In this document: positions 16,601-23,716 of the stretch, piece by piece
How the letters are laid out: each line of letters starts with the position of its first letter
How positions within the stretch are numbered: position 1 is the stretch's first letter
Source: an uncultured Clostridia bacterium
GTDB lineage: Bacteria; Bacillota; Clostridia; Oscillospirales; Acutalibacteraceae
DNA: 64,000 bases
Direction of reading: 5' to 3'
Assembly: GCA_937892525.1 (NCBI GenBank)
Contig: CALAEV010000005.1
Coordinates: 34,006-98,005 of the forward strand
Translations under genes and position numbers: made by a program
The notes under the pieces: model-generated
The model's database searches: none
Told to the model about the DNA's origin: nothing
Seen by the model: only the letters and a program-made list of their open reading frames with translations

Positions 16601-18765
16601 ACATATTTAAGGATTTTTTCTTCTTCAGCTTTACCTAACATATCAAGCTGACCTAAGTTAAGAAGTGAGTAAGCCTTCCAGAGTTTAATAATTTCTTTTC
16701 TTAAAACTTTACTTACGGATGTAATGCTTTCAGGTTTAGGAAGTTTTTCCATTGTATTAACAATATTTGGAACAAGGTCATCCTTTCGACCATTTGAGAT
16801 GAACCAATCTTGTATTGCTGATTGAGTAGTATCAATTGTTCCTTCTGCCGAACAAGCCGCGTAAGCAAGCCATGCCTTTTCCCATGTAGCTGTTCGGTTA
16901 AGTTTTGTTGCCATTCCTGCCATACCTGTTGTGTCAGGACTTCTTGAAAGATTAAGGAATGATGCGTCCTTACCCTGTGATATATAAAGGTTTTTATATT
17001 CTTCAATCAATTCAAGAATATATTCAAGTTCACGATAGTCAGCCCAGTCAGGGTCTAAAATACGTTTATCTATTTCATCGAATATAATTCTTGCAATTTC
17101 TAAGTCTTGATTGTAATAAGTAGTCATCGGGCTACCGGTGTTTACGTTACCATCAAGGGTATTCTCTGAATAAGCACCCCCGTCACTACGATAGAAGAAA
17201 ATATTGTCAACAAAGAAACTATTTTGAAGACTATCGTCACTACAACCCTCAATTGAGAAACCTGCATTGTAAATATCTTCAATAGCTTTAAGACCAGCTT
17301 CTCTGTTCTGAATTGTTCCGTTTGCTATGTAAGCACGGTCTGTTGATGCGCCACCAACCGCAACCGAAGTTTTAGCTTTAGTCTCATCAAGAGGTATTGC
17401 TAACATAGTACCTACTTGGGAATCTACCACCGAAGGGTCACCTGAAATCACTGAAACTGATGAGGAAGTTACACCATTTGTAGAATTAAACATATACAAA
17501 AACTTGTTAGTTGTACCATTAATTCTAAAAACACGTTGATGGAGCAATAAAGCGTCCGAAATACTTGTTCCAGCTTTATCAACAAGTGTCTTACCTACAA
17601 TAAGTGTACTACACCAATTTGAAACCTTATCCTTTTGAACCGAACCCCAGCTCTTAAAGTCACGGCTCTGTCCAATATCCTGATTAGATACATCAGCATA
17701 AGAATCTGTTTCTGAACATATAAACTTAAGTGGTATTCTGACATAGCCCTTAAAATTACCAATATCAACAGTACCATCACTCTTAAGCATTACTTTGTTC
17801 CAGCCGCCATCTTCACGTTGAACATATACATAAGGGTCTTCGCCTGTATATGTTGAAACCGCTGTTCCCTTAGTTGAATAAACTATATCGCTTACGTATT
17901 GTTTATTGTTTAAAGAACCATCGCCCCAGTCAGACCACAGTTTTTCATTCGCACGTAGTCTGAATGATACACCTTTAAGTTCAACATCAGTAAGGTCCAT
18001 CCAGTACCATACTTCTTCAGCACCCTTAAAATCCCAAGTTTGACGAGAATATGATGTATCGAAGGTCTGTGTACCACTTGGCATATCATTCATAATAAAA
18101 CGAAGTGCCGATGTATCACCAACATTGTCCGCAAGGTCTTCTGTACCAGCTTCATCCGCAACACCCATATAAAGAAGCTGACTACCCTGAGTTACGGCAC
18201 CATCATCAGTACCTTTTTCAAATGTCATAATCTCACGAACTGCTGTTGCACTTGTTGAGAAGTTTGTAAATTGGTTTGGGTCAATTTTTGCTACAGGAAC
18301 ATCAGTAACAGTTGTGTAAATTGGAAGTGAGAACCAATTTTCGTTATCAACTGCTGTGATTGTTACGCTGTAGCGATTGTTCTCAAAATCAACTGTACCA
18401 ATGTCGGCTGCCTTGAAAGTTGCTGATGTTCCTGTTACTTTAATTGTATCAAGAACAACTTTTTGGTGAACCGCATTCTTTGCACCCATATCAACAAGTT
18501 CAAGAATATAGAAATCGATAGTTGTTGCCTCACCCTTAAATGTTTCTTTAGGTGTAGCTGCCGGAAATTCCACCTGAATATTTCCGTCATCATCAAGCCA
18601 TGCATCAGCACCTTGTTTAATAGCTTCCTCACTGAAATATGGTGCAGGGTCATAGGAGCCGGGAATTATTTCCGCGCCCACCATCATAAGCGGTATTGAT
18701 GTGATAATCATTACAACCGCTAAAATGACTGCTATGCACTTTTTGGAAGATAATTTTTTCTTCAT
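13630..18765 (-). CDS. Giant secreted multidomain surface protein ending in the cluster beta-domain
   Basis: 1711 residues. Signal peptide (1-30, ending VGA), an N-terminal beta region, then two large modules (about 180-590 and 800-1130), each with strands like KGYVRIPLKFI or KGYLMIPLYHI and a closing VDNIFFY/IDNVGFSY. These recall carbohydrate-binding jelly-roll modules. A helical region with FIVAR-like spacing (near 1150) follows, then a dockerin/EF-hand-like loop DYNGDGKLDDKDES (about 1280). A degenerate beta-domain ends YEGSITFNVYE (near 1565). The final domain (about 1596-1711, YTVTIPAKVQVDW to APVGAYSTQLTYTVDV) is the same as in the seven small proteins. There is no C-terminal membrane helix or LPXTG. 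Probably an adhesin or polysaccharide-binding tip or scaffold held through its last domain; function inferred. Confidence 0.75.
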   Translation of the reverse strand: MKKKLSSKKCIAVILAVVMIITSIPLMMVGAEIIPGSYDPAPYFSEEAIKQGADAWLDDDGNIQVEFPAATPKETFKGEATTIDFYILELVDMGAKNAVHQKVVLDTIKVTGTSATFKAADIGTVDFENNRYSVTITAVDNENWFSLPIYTTVTDVPVAKIDPNQFTNFSTSATAVREIMTFEKGTDDGAVTQGSQLLYMGVADEAGTEDLADNVGDTSALRFIMNDMPSGTQTFDTSYSRQTWDFKGAEEVWYWMDLTDVELKGVSFRLRANEKLWSDWGDGSLNNKQYVSDIVYSTKGTAVSTYTGEDPYVYVQREDGGWNKVMLKSDGTVDIGNFKGYVRIPLKFICSETDSYADVSNQDIGQSRDFKSWGSVQKDKVSNWCSTLIVGKTLVDKAGTSISDALLLHQRVFRINGTTNKFLYMFNSTNGVTSSSVSVISGDPSVVDSQVGTMLAIPLDETKAKTSVAVGGASTDRAYIANGTIQNREAGLKAIEDIYNAGFSIEGCSDDSLQNSFFVDNIFFYRSDGGAYSENTLDGNVNTGSPMTTYYNQDLEIARIIFDEIDKRILDPDWADYRELEYILELIEEYKNLYISQGKDASFLNLSRSPDTTGMAGMATKLNRTATWEKAWLAYAACSAEGTIDTTQSAIQDWFISNGRKDDLVPNIVNTMEKLPKPESITSVSKVLRKEIIKLWKAYSLLNLGQLDMLGKAEEEKILKYVALLDGGEKTEDEFIVGQRLADNPFIVFNDFENHELGEKAWQLEDNKDAYTTAVAGGTSNLANDWRHTKGLVTYTTNGNDNITDSDYYGYVTTDSDKSQEAMDGKLNYNASWATVTNDGYLHSKGVNLYSDSSFTASENNDVFHTVTVTKDGNPIGSDYSNSMRSENLGGLAQTYSAATSNSVPLALIFYVDFTQIKNFYFTVNVFTRDGDGNHVKCRVDTGIINGADRKYWILDNETGEWEIIYTTSRWVFNSAGNQETATDQGVDFNKIEGYKGYLMIPLYHIKQKINDVSSKMLDQDADLLNNIFAVQFCIGGANPTDMDEKSIVIDNVGFSYSPDSYSAASSRNDKSYAEVFGAKSLPAKQFEDAVTAIDPYDEITLSERVQAAQAIYNTLPDVQKQFVEESYKKLELYTTYINNPSNIPQPDTTANNLVTWITNNLNSDATGAKVEDVEKDAEGNIIKDYDLPYPGFVIVTNENGKPEAVPNYAAYGLTAELAVQLEEFYNNSYIYYSVAEKQQVKDAGFLNAYNAAMRCLKSLESIKTDALTFLPEITGLYTVKYDYNGDGKLDDKDESVTDSDNYKIGNFLSIADRDSVKKFFGDNYSPLQYYSKTSIDDGSIYPQLQNTSRGFTYFLKNTETYNIDGEEIKGGILAFQEKLQTVYNIASEHIENRVRFSADELQYVKDILDEYNSFLPAYYNVEELYELEQKIVRLFSVSDITIMDAETDGSSLTTVALNNNDEESMKDIAYVDLSYIAALLDTTVTLQAVSDLKLTQTSGTTFADLNSFTVDGLTADTPLTLGEYDNLYPDEVFTRIPLQIAVDPDIAMNVPKDAVYEGSITFNVYETADIDAGLTGADLVPIATLELPVTFTGTLATAYTVTIPAKVQVDWDTTDNVDVSYSVEASLANKKLLVSVEDSGAEAGKLVDSTGTHTLAFTATNFKETTFTGDVAAGTTPPDKPSIKIEQTAWDNAPVGAYSTQLTYTVDVTS

Positions 18766-18804
18766 ACTCTTCTTCCTTTCTGTTTCTAATCTATATAAAG
18801 TAAG

Positions 18805-19623
18805 TTATTTTACAATAAGGTCTGTTTTAACAACAAAATTGTTGAGTGGAGTTCTTGCCTGGTCAAATGAATATGGTTGCTGATGAACAATTGCTTTATA
18901 TTCGCCTGCCTCTAAAGAACGAGAAATGTTAAATCTTGAAACTGAATAGCCCGGCTGAACAAGTCCTGACTGATAAAGTTGTTCGTCGCTCTCATCAATA
19001 ATACCGTTTTCATTACCATCAAGATAAATTGTGAATACAACAAAACAAATGTCTTTATTCTTTTCTGAGTTTGAAAGAATGAAGTTCTGCTCAACCTGAC
19101 CTGCTTTAAAGTTAATTTGAGCAATACCGTTCATTGTAACATTCTTTGAACCCATATCTTCAACCTTTTCAGGTAAGTCAAGCTCACCCAAGCCCTGTTG
19201 CTGGTCAACATCAAGAAGATTTGGTGCTGTTGTGGTTGGCTCTTCGTCGCCACCACCAATTAACATTCCCAGTCCTGCAATCAATCCTGCAAGAACAAGA
19301 AGACCGAGGACAATCAAAAGTACAAATGCAAGAATGTTATCTTTTTTAACTGCGATAAATGAGCCGGACTCAAGTTCAATATAACCTATTGTTTTATATC
19401 TTGCGGAAGATGTTGGTTTGTAAACAATTTCTTCAATATCATTTGAAGTGATTGTGCCGATTTCATCTTTACCATAAGCCAACTGACCAACCACACGAAT
19501 ACCACCGTCTGGGTAAAGGGCTTTCATTTCTTTTACAGTATAGCAACCGATTTTAAAGCCTGTATCTTTATTATAATACGACTCTAAATAATCGTTGCCT
19601 TGTTTAATATTAAATACTGCCAA
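18805..19623 (-). CDS. Single-pass membrane protein, first gene of the surface cluster
   Basis: 272 residues from a TTG start with an AGGAGGG site. Residues 1-96 are soluble and have no signal peptide, so they should face the cytoplasm. One transmembrane helix spans about 97-123 and a Thr-rich linker follows. The outer domain (about 150-272) carries an EF-hand-like loop DGNENGIIDESDE (202-214) and closes with an Ig-like LEAGEYKAIVHQQPYS..NFVVKTDLIVK. The domain order suggests a sensor or membrane base connecting cytoplasm to the exported paralogs. No enzymatic motif is visible. It is directly behind the cluster promoter. Confidence 0.7.
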   Translation of the reverse strand: MAVFNIKQGNDYLESYYNKDTGFKIGCYTVKEMKALYPDGGIRVVGQLAYGKDEIGTITSNDIEEIVYKPTSSARYKTIGYIELESGSFIAVKKDNILAFVLLIVLGLLVLAGLIAGLGMLIGGGDEEPTTTAPNLLDVDQQQGLGELDLPEKVEDMGSKNVTMNGIAQINFKAGQVEQNFILSNSEKNKDICFVVFTIYLDGNENGIIDESDEQLYQSGLVQPGYSVSRFNISRSLEAGEYKAIVHQQPYSFDQARTPLNNFVVKTDLIVK

Positions 19624-19682
19624 AACAGTACCCTCCTAAAAATGAAGATAGTCATAGATAATAATCCTATTATAGATACTTT

Positions 19683-19711
19683 ATTATAACCCCTTAAAAT
19701 TAACATGTCAA
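19683..19711 (-). promoter_or_regulatory. Consensus sigma-A promoter of the surface cluster
   Basis: Perfect -35 TTGACA (19711-19706), 17-base spacer and perfect -10 TATAAT (19688-19683). It implies strong, housekeeping-type expression with an untranslated leader of about 50 bases. Confidence 0.85.
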
Positions 19712-19737
19712 GTAAATTTGAACAAAAAATGAACATA

Positions 19738-19774
19738 AAAACCCACGCAAAATAGACATTCTGCGTGGGTTTTA
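19738..19774 (-). terminator. Terminator of the SPFH operon
   Basis: AAAACCCACGCA pairs with TGCGTGGGTTTT. On the minus strand TTTTTATG follows. It insulates the SPFH operon from the surface-cluster promoter just beyond it. Confidence 0.85.
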
Positions 19775-19805
19775 TTAGTTGTTAGTCACATTTAGACAAT
19801 ATTTT

Positions 19806-20699
19806 TTATTTTTTCGCAAGTTCTGTAAGAGATGTTGCAAGACCTGCAAGTCCTTGAATTTCTGATGGAATAATAATCTTTGTAGCCTGACCATCAGCTG
19901 CTTTTTCAAATGATTCAAGAGCTTTAATACTGATAAACTCTTTACTTGGATTCACCTTGTTAATCATTTCAATACCGGCTGCAGTTGCTTCTTGAATCTT
20001 AAGGATTGCTGCTGCCTCACCTTCTGCTTCACGGATTTTTGACTCTTTAACAGCGTCAGCACGAAGAATAGCAGATTCTTTTTCACCTTCTGCAACAAGG
20101 ATTGCTGCTTTCTTTTCGCCCTCTGCCTGAAGGATTTTTTCACGGCGTTCACGCTCTGCCTTCATCTGTTTTTCCATTGAATCCTGAATTTCTTTTGGAG
20201 GCATAATGTTTTTAAGCTCAACACGGTTAATCTTAATACCCCAAGCATCTGTTGCTTCGTCAAGAACTGTTGTAATCTGTGAGTTGATTGTATCTCTTGA
20301 AGTAAGAGTTGAGTCAAGCTCCATATCACCAATAATATTACGAAGTGTTGTTGCTGTAAGGTTTTCAATAGCCATCATTGGTCTTTCAACGCCATAAGTG
20401 TAAAGTTTAGGGTCGATAATTCTGTAGAAAACAACTGTATCAATTGACATTGTAACATTATCCTTTGTAATAACAGGCTGTGGTGGGAAATCCACAACTG
20501 CTTCTTTAAGGCTTACTCTTTTTGCTACTCTGTCAATAATAGGGATTTTTACATGAATACCTGTATCCCATGTTGTGTGGTATGCACCAAGGCGCTCAAT
20601 AACATAAGCATTTGCCTGTGGTACGATGATTACGTTTTTAATGATGATTGCAATTACAAGTACTGCGATGATAATAAAAGGTGTAATAATAAATTCCAT
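19806..20699 (-). CDS. SPFH/Band 7 (stomatin-like) membrane protein
   Basis: 297 residues. An N-terminal membrane helix (about 5-25) precedes an SPFH domain (VPQANAYVIERLGAYHTTW, then VDTVVFYRIIDP). A long Glu/Lys/Ala coiled coil rich in AEGEKxAAIL repeats follows (about 190-245), and the C-terminus is short and hydrophobic. Such proteins oligomerise into membrane scaffolds of functional microdomains. The gene directly upstream encodes an NfeD protein, the standard partner of bacterial stomatins. The position within a DUF1836-led operon is unusual but clear. A role in membrane organisation is inferred from the family. Confidence 0.92.
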   Translation of the reverse strand: MEFIITPFIIIAVLVIAIIIKNVIIVPQANAYVIERLGAYHTTWDTGIHVKIPIIDRVAKRVSLKEAVVDFPPQPVITKDNVTMSIDTVVFYRIIDPKLYTYGVERPMMAIENLTATTLRNIIGDMELDSTLTSRDTINSQITTVLDEATDAWGIKINRVELKNIMPPKEIQDSMEKQMKAERERREKILQAEGEKKAAILVAEGEKESAILRADAVKESKIREAEGEAAAILKIQEATAAGIEMINKVNPSKEFISIKALESFEKAADGQATKIIIPSEIQGLAGLATSLTELAKK

Positions 20700-20722
20700 A
20701 ACGTTTCTCCTTTAATAAATTT

Positions 20723-21169
20723 TTATTTTGTTATAACAAGTGTAGTACCCTCTACACTTACTATTTTAACCGATTCGTCTTTTGCGATTATTTCGCCATT
20801 TTGAGTTTTGGCTTTCCAATAAATGTCGCCTACAAGCACTTTACCATTAAGCCCATCTGTTTCTTCTGTAGTTTTACCGTATTTACCGATAAGTTTACTG
20901 TCTGCACTGACTTCGTCTTTATCTTTTTTTATGTATTTCTTGTAAACCTTACGAGAAATAATCATAGCAATTATGCTTAGTATTACAAAGACGAGCACCT
21001 GAACAAGAAAGCTATCAACTACTAAAGATACAAGACAAGTAAAAAGCGCCGCAGGTACAAACCATATTGAAACAAGTGCTGCCGTTGAAAGTTCAATTAT
21101 GAGTGCTACAACACCAACAGCAACCCACAATGCCCAAAGGTTTTCAAATAAAAACTCCAACTCTTTCAC
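20723..21169 (-). CDS. NfeD-family membrane protein
   Basis: 148 residues: an N-terminal hydrophobic region (about 8-75, WALWVAVGVVALIIELSTA and a second pair of helices) and a C-terminal OB-fold (about 95-148) with GLNGKVLVGDIYWKAKTQNGE and VEGTTLVITK. It is the short NfeD form, lacking the ClpP-like protease domain. NfeD proteins pair with SPFH/stomatin proteins, and the stomatin gene is the next one 23 bases downstream. The C-terminal OB domain is expected to bind or stabilise the stomatin oligomer. Confidence 0.9.
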   Translation of the reverse strand: MKELEFLFENLWALWVAVGVVALIIELSTAALVSIWFVPAALFTCLVSLVVDSFLVQVLVFVILSIIAMIISRKVYKKYIKKDKDEVSADSKLIGKYGKTTEETDGLNGKVLVGDIYWKAKTQNGEIIAKDESVKIVSVEGTTLVITK

Positions 21170-21173
21170 TCCT

Positions 21174-21509
21174 TTACTTAATTACATATTTATACAGGGC
21201 GTCCATAACCACATCTTCAAAACTGCCTGACGCACCCCAGTCAAATCTTAACAAGCCTTGACCTCCACCACCACTTACAACGTGAATGTGTGTTCTGCCA
21301 CGAAGATTGTCAGCAACAACTGTCAATGTAAGGCGATTGCCTGCACGGTAGTAATGCTTTTCATAAACTGAAACCGTAAGTTTTGTACCGTTACCCATAT
21401 CGCTTACATATTCGTCGATTTTTTGACCTGTGATTGAGCCGTTTATAACTGCTTTATCAATAAGGTCAATAGCCTCATCAGGTGAAACTGATACATAAAA
21501 ATCTGTCAC
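21174..21509 (-). CDS. DUF6054-like small protein
   Basis: 111 residues, soluble, no signal or membrane segment. The Gly-rich VVSGGGGQGLLRFDWGASGSF near the C-terminus matches my recollection of DUF6054-type proteins of clostridia; assignment to that family is from memory and moderate. The function is unknown. It sits 5 bases upstream of the NfeD gene and 13 downstream of the DUF1836 gene, so it is expressed with the membrane microdomain pair and may serve it. Confidence 0.6.
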   Translation of the reverse strand: MTDFYVSVSPDEAIDLIDKAVINGSITGQKIDEYVSDMGNGTKLTVSVYEKHYYRAGNRLTLTVVADNLRGRTHIHVVSGGGGQGLLRFDWGASGSFEDVVMDALYKYVIK

Positions 21510-21521
21510 ACTAACCCCTCC

Positions 21522-22082
21522 TTACATTAACTGAATAAATGCTTTTTGAGCAAGCTCTTTCATTTGTGTTGCAAGAATTGCAAGTACCATTGCTCTTAGT
21601 GCTGTTCTCAGTTTTTTCTGAGAAACACCGTCGCTGATTTTTGCGTGTTCAAGACGATTATCAATAACACGGTCAAGATATTCTGTATCTGCAACAGCAT
21701 TCTGTTGACACGTATAAATTATACTACACAGAATATTGAATAATTCCCTGTCCGGCAAAATATCGTCTGAACGGTCTTCTACCGACCCATTGATGTAACT
21801 CATCAGAAATGCGATTTGTTCAAGTTGCATTGAGCCACGCATCATATTTATAAGAATAATGCGCATTACTTGTTCTTCACCGTAGCGTTTGCCTTCTGGA
21901 TTTTTTACCCAGCCACGCTTTACCCAATTCTGAATTGTTGAGGCTTCAAGCCCTGTAAGTTCTCTGACCTGCGCCAAGGTTAAGCCTTTTGTAACTGTTA
22001 ACAGTGGAGCTATGACAGAATAACAATTATCTGCCGCAACACTGTTAAAGTTCAGCACTGTACCTGGTATTAATTCCAACAT
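21522..22082 (-). CDS. DUF1836 protein with MerR-like helix-turn-helix
   Basis: 186 residues. The N-terminal third holds a MerR-like DNA-binding pattern: LTLAQVRELTGLEASTIQNW, then WVKNPEGKRYGEEQVMRI. The C-terminal half is all-helical (LEQIAFLMSYINGSVEDR, RALRTAL-like). This order is characteristic of DUF1836 proteins, presumed regulators. It is the first gene of the operon containing NfeD and SPFH genes. The promoter spacer contains a 12-base dyad that could be its own operator (see the promoter entry). A ribosome binding site GGGAGGTGGAGT precedes the ATG. Confidence 0.8.
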   Translation of the reverse strand: MLELIPGTVLNFNSVAADNCYSVIAPLLTVTKGLTLAQVRELTGLEASTIQNWVKRGWVKNPEGKRYGEEQVMRIILINMMRGSMQLEQIAFLMSYINGSVEDRSDDILPDRELFNILCSIIYTCQQNAVADTEYLDRVIDNRLEHAKISDGVSQKKLRTALRAMVLAILATQMKELAQKAFIQLM

Positions 22083-22109
22083 ACTCCACCTCCCTTATGC
22101 TGTGATATG

Positions 22110-22138
22110 ATTATATCATAGGTTCAAGTGAACTTCAA
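22110..22138 (-). promoter_or_regulatory. Promoter of the DUF1836-SPFH operon with internal dyad
   Basis: -35 TTGAAG (22138-22133), 17-base spacer, -10 TATAAT (22115-22110). The spacer holds the dyad GTTCA-AG-TGAAC (22122-22133). Upstream DNA (22140-22255) is A-rich on the transcribed-sense strand, as in UP elements. Confidence 0.7.
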
Positions 22139-22255
22139 GTCGGTTTTTATGACTTTTTAATGTTGTTTTTTGACAATTTCGACCTACGAAAAGATTTTTT
22201 CTTGTTTTTTCTAAATTTTTCTTTAATTTTTATATATTTTTCTCGTTTTTTTGCA

Positions 22256-22292
22256 AAAAAATAAAGGTAGTTTTTCAACTACCCTTTATTTT
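22256..22292 (-). terminator. Terminator of the MATE transporter gene
   Basis: AAAGGGTAGTT pairs with AACTACCTTT (one bulge) and is followed on the minus strand by ATTTTTTT, immediately after the stop codon. Confidence 0.8.
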
Positions 22293-23656
22293 TAATCAAT
22301 TAAATCTTTCATTCGCTCTTTTGCGTGTTTTAATGTTTTCTTCAAAAATATTGAGCTTAATATAAGCGATACACTCTCTGCAATTGGGAACGCAAACCAC
22401 ACAAGCTCAAGACGACCGGTTTGTGAAAGAAGCCACGCTGCAGGAAGCAATACTACCAGTTGACGACAAATTGAAACAATCAAACTATGGTTTGGGTTGC
22501 CGATTGCCTGACAAACTGACCCTGCAATAATACAGAATCCTGCAAAAAGAAGATGTGTGCCGATAATTCTTAACGCCGGTACACCGATTTCCAACATACT
22601 TTCGGAAGCATTGAAGAAACCGAGAAGAATATGTGGTATAAACTCAAACGCCAACAATCCAACAAACATAATTAAAATTGCTGTAATAATGGTAATAGTA
22701 ATAGTCTTTTTAACTCGTTCATATTTTTTTGCACCGTAATTGTATGCAATAATCGGTACCATACCATTGTTGAGTCCAAAAATCGGCATAAACATAAAAC
22801 TCTGCAATTTGAAATATGCGCCAAAAACTGCAGTTGCAGTAGTTGTAAATGCAATAAGGATTTTATTAAGGCAGAATGTCATAACGGAGCCAATTGACTG
22901 CATTATGATTGACGGAAGACCGATTTTATAGATTTCTTTTACGATTTCTTTATTAAAACGAATTAACTTAAAGCTTATATGAACATCCTTATTAAACTTG
23001 AGATTAAAAATAATTGCTGCAAGACCTGCCATAATCTGCCCTGCAATTGTTGCTATTGCTGCACCTGCAACTTCAAGTTTTGGAAAACCGAACAAGCCAA
23101 AAATCAAGATAGGGTCAAGAATAATATTAACGATTGTACCAATAAGGTGGGTAATCATTGTGCAGAATGTTCTGCCTGTTGCCTGAAGCATTTTTTCAAA
23201 ACAAAACTGTGCAAAAATACCTACTGCACCACACATACAGATTGTTGCGTAATCTGTACCGTATTTTACAATTTCTTCTACATCTGTTTGTGCTAAAAAG
23301 AAAGGCTTTGAAAAGAAAAATCCAATCAAGGCAAAAACTACATAACTACACACAAACAAAAAGATACCTGTATTTGCGATTTTATTTGCTTTTTCAAACT
23401 GCTTTGCACCTAACGCACGAGATAAAAGCGCATTCATACCTACTGCTGTACCACCACAAACAGCAATCATTAGTTGTTGTAGTGGGAAAGCAAGTGAAAC
23501 TGCATTAAGTGCATTTTCACTTAATTGAGCAACAAATATACTGTCAACAATATTATAGCATGCCTGAATAACCATTGAAAGCATCATTGGCGCAGACATT
23601 GAAAACAGCAACTTACCTATGGGCATTACTCCCATTTTGTTTTCTTTTACACTCAT
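22292..23656 (-). CDS. MATE-family efflux transporter
   Basis: 454 residues with about twelve hydrophobic segments arranged as two six-helix halves, the usual MATE size. The start MGVMPIGKLLFSMSAPMMLSMVIQACYNIVDSIFVAQ is typical of the clostridial branch, as are the conserved GTAVGMNALLSRALGA and the second-half NNGMVPIIAYNYGAKKYERV motifs. Members export cationic drugs or metabolites in exchange for Na+ or H+. The substrate cannot be inferred. The ribosome binding site is AAGGATG. It stands between its own terminator and the terminator of the tyrosine kinase gene on the same strand. Confidence 0.92.
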   Translation of the reverse strand: MSVKENKMGVMPIGKLLFSMSAPMMLSMVIQACYNIVDSIFVAQLSENALNAVSLAFPLQQLMIAVCGGTAVGMNALLSRALGAKQFEKANKIANTGIFLFVCSYVVFALIGFFFSKPFFLAQTDVEEIVKYGTDYATICMCGAVGIFAQFCFEKMLQATGRTFCTMITHLIGTIVNIILDPILIFGLFGFPKLEVAGAAIATIAGQIMAGLAAIIFNLKFNKDVHISFKLIRFNKEIVKEIYKIGLPSIIMQSIGSVMTFCLNKILIAFTTTATAVFGAYFKLQSFMFMPIFGLNNGMVPIIAYNYGAKKYERVKKTITITIITAILIMFVGLLAFEFIPHILLGFFNASESMLEIGVPALRIIGTHLLFAGFCIIAGSVCQAIGNPNHSLIVSICRQLVVLLPAAWLLSQTGRLELVWFAFPIAESVSLILSSIFLKKTLKHAKERMKDLID

Positions 23657-23683
23657 TTTTTTACATCCTTAAAACGCAAAAAT

Positions 23684-23707
23684 AAACCGTACCCGAAAGT
23701 ACGGTTT
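23684..23707 (-). terminator. Terminator of the tyrosine kinase gene
   Basis: AAACCGTAC pairs with GTACGGTTT. On the minus strand ATTTTTG follows. The MATE gene starts 28 bases further on. Confidence 0.85.
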
Positions 23708-23716
23708 ATAATTTAA

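Noticed and set aside
13688..18699. Plus-strand and alternative-frame ORFs within the giant gene and other long genes
   Set aside because: They are short, lack ribosome binding sites and overlap strongly supported genes in another frame.
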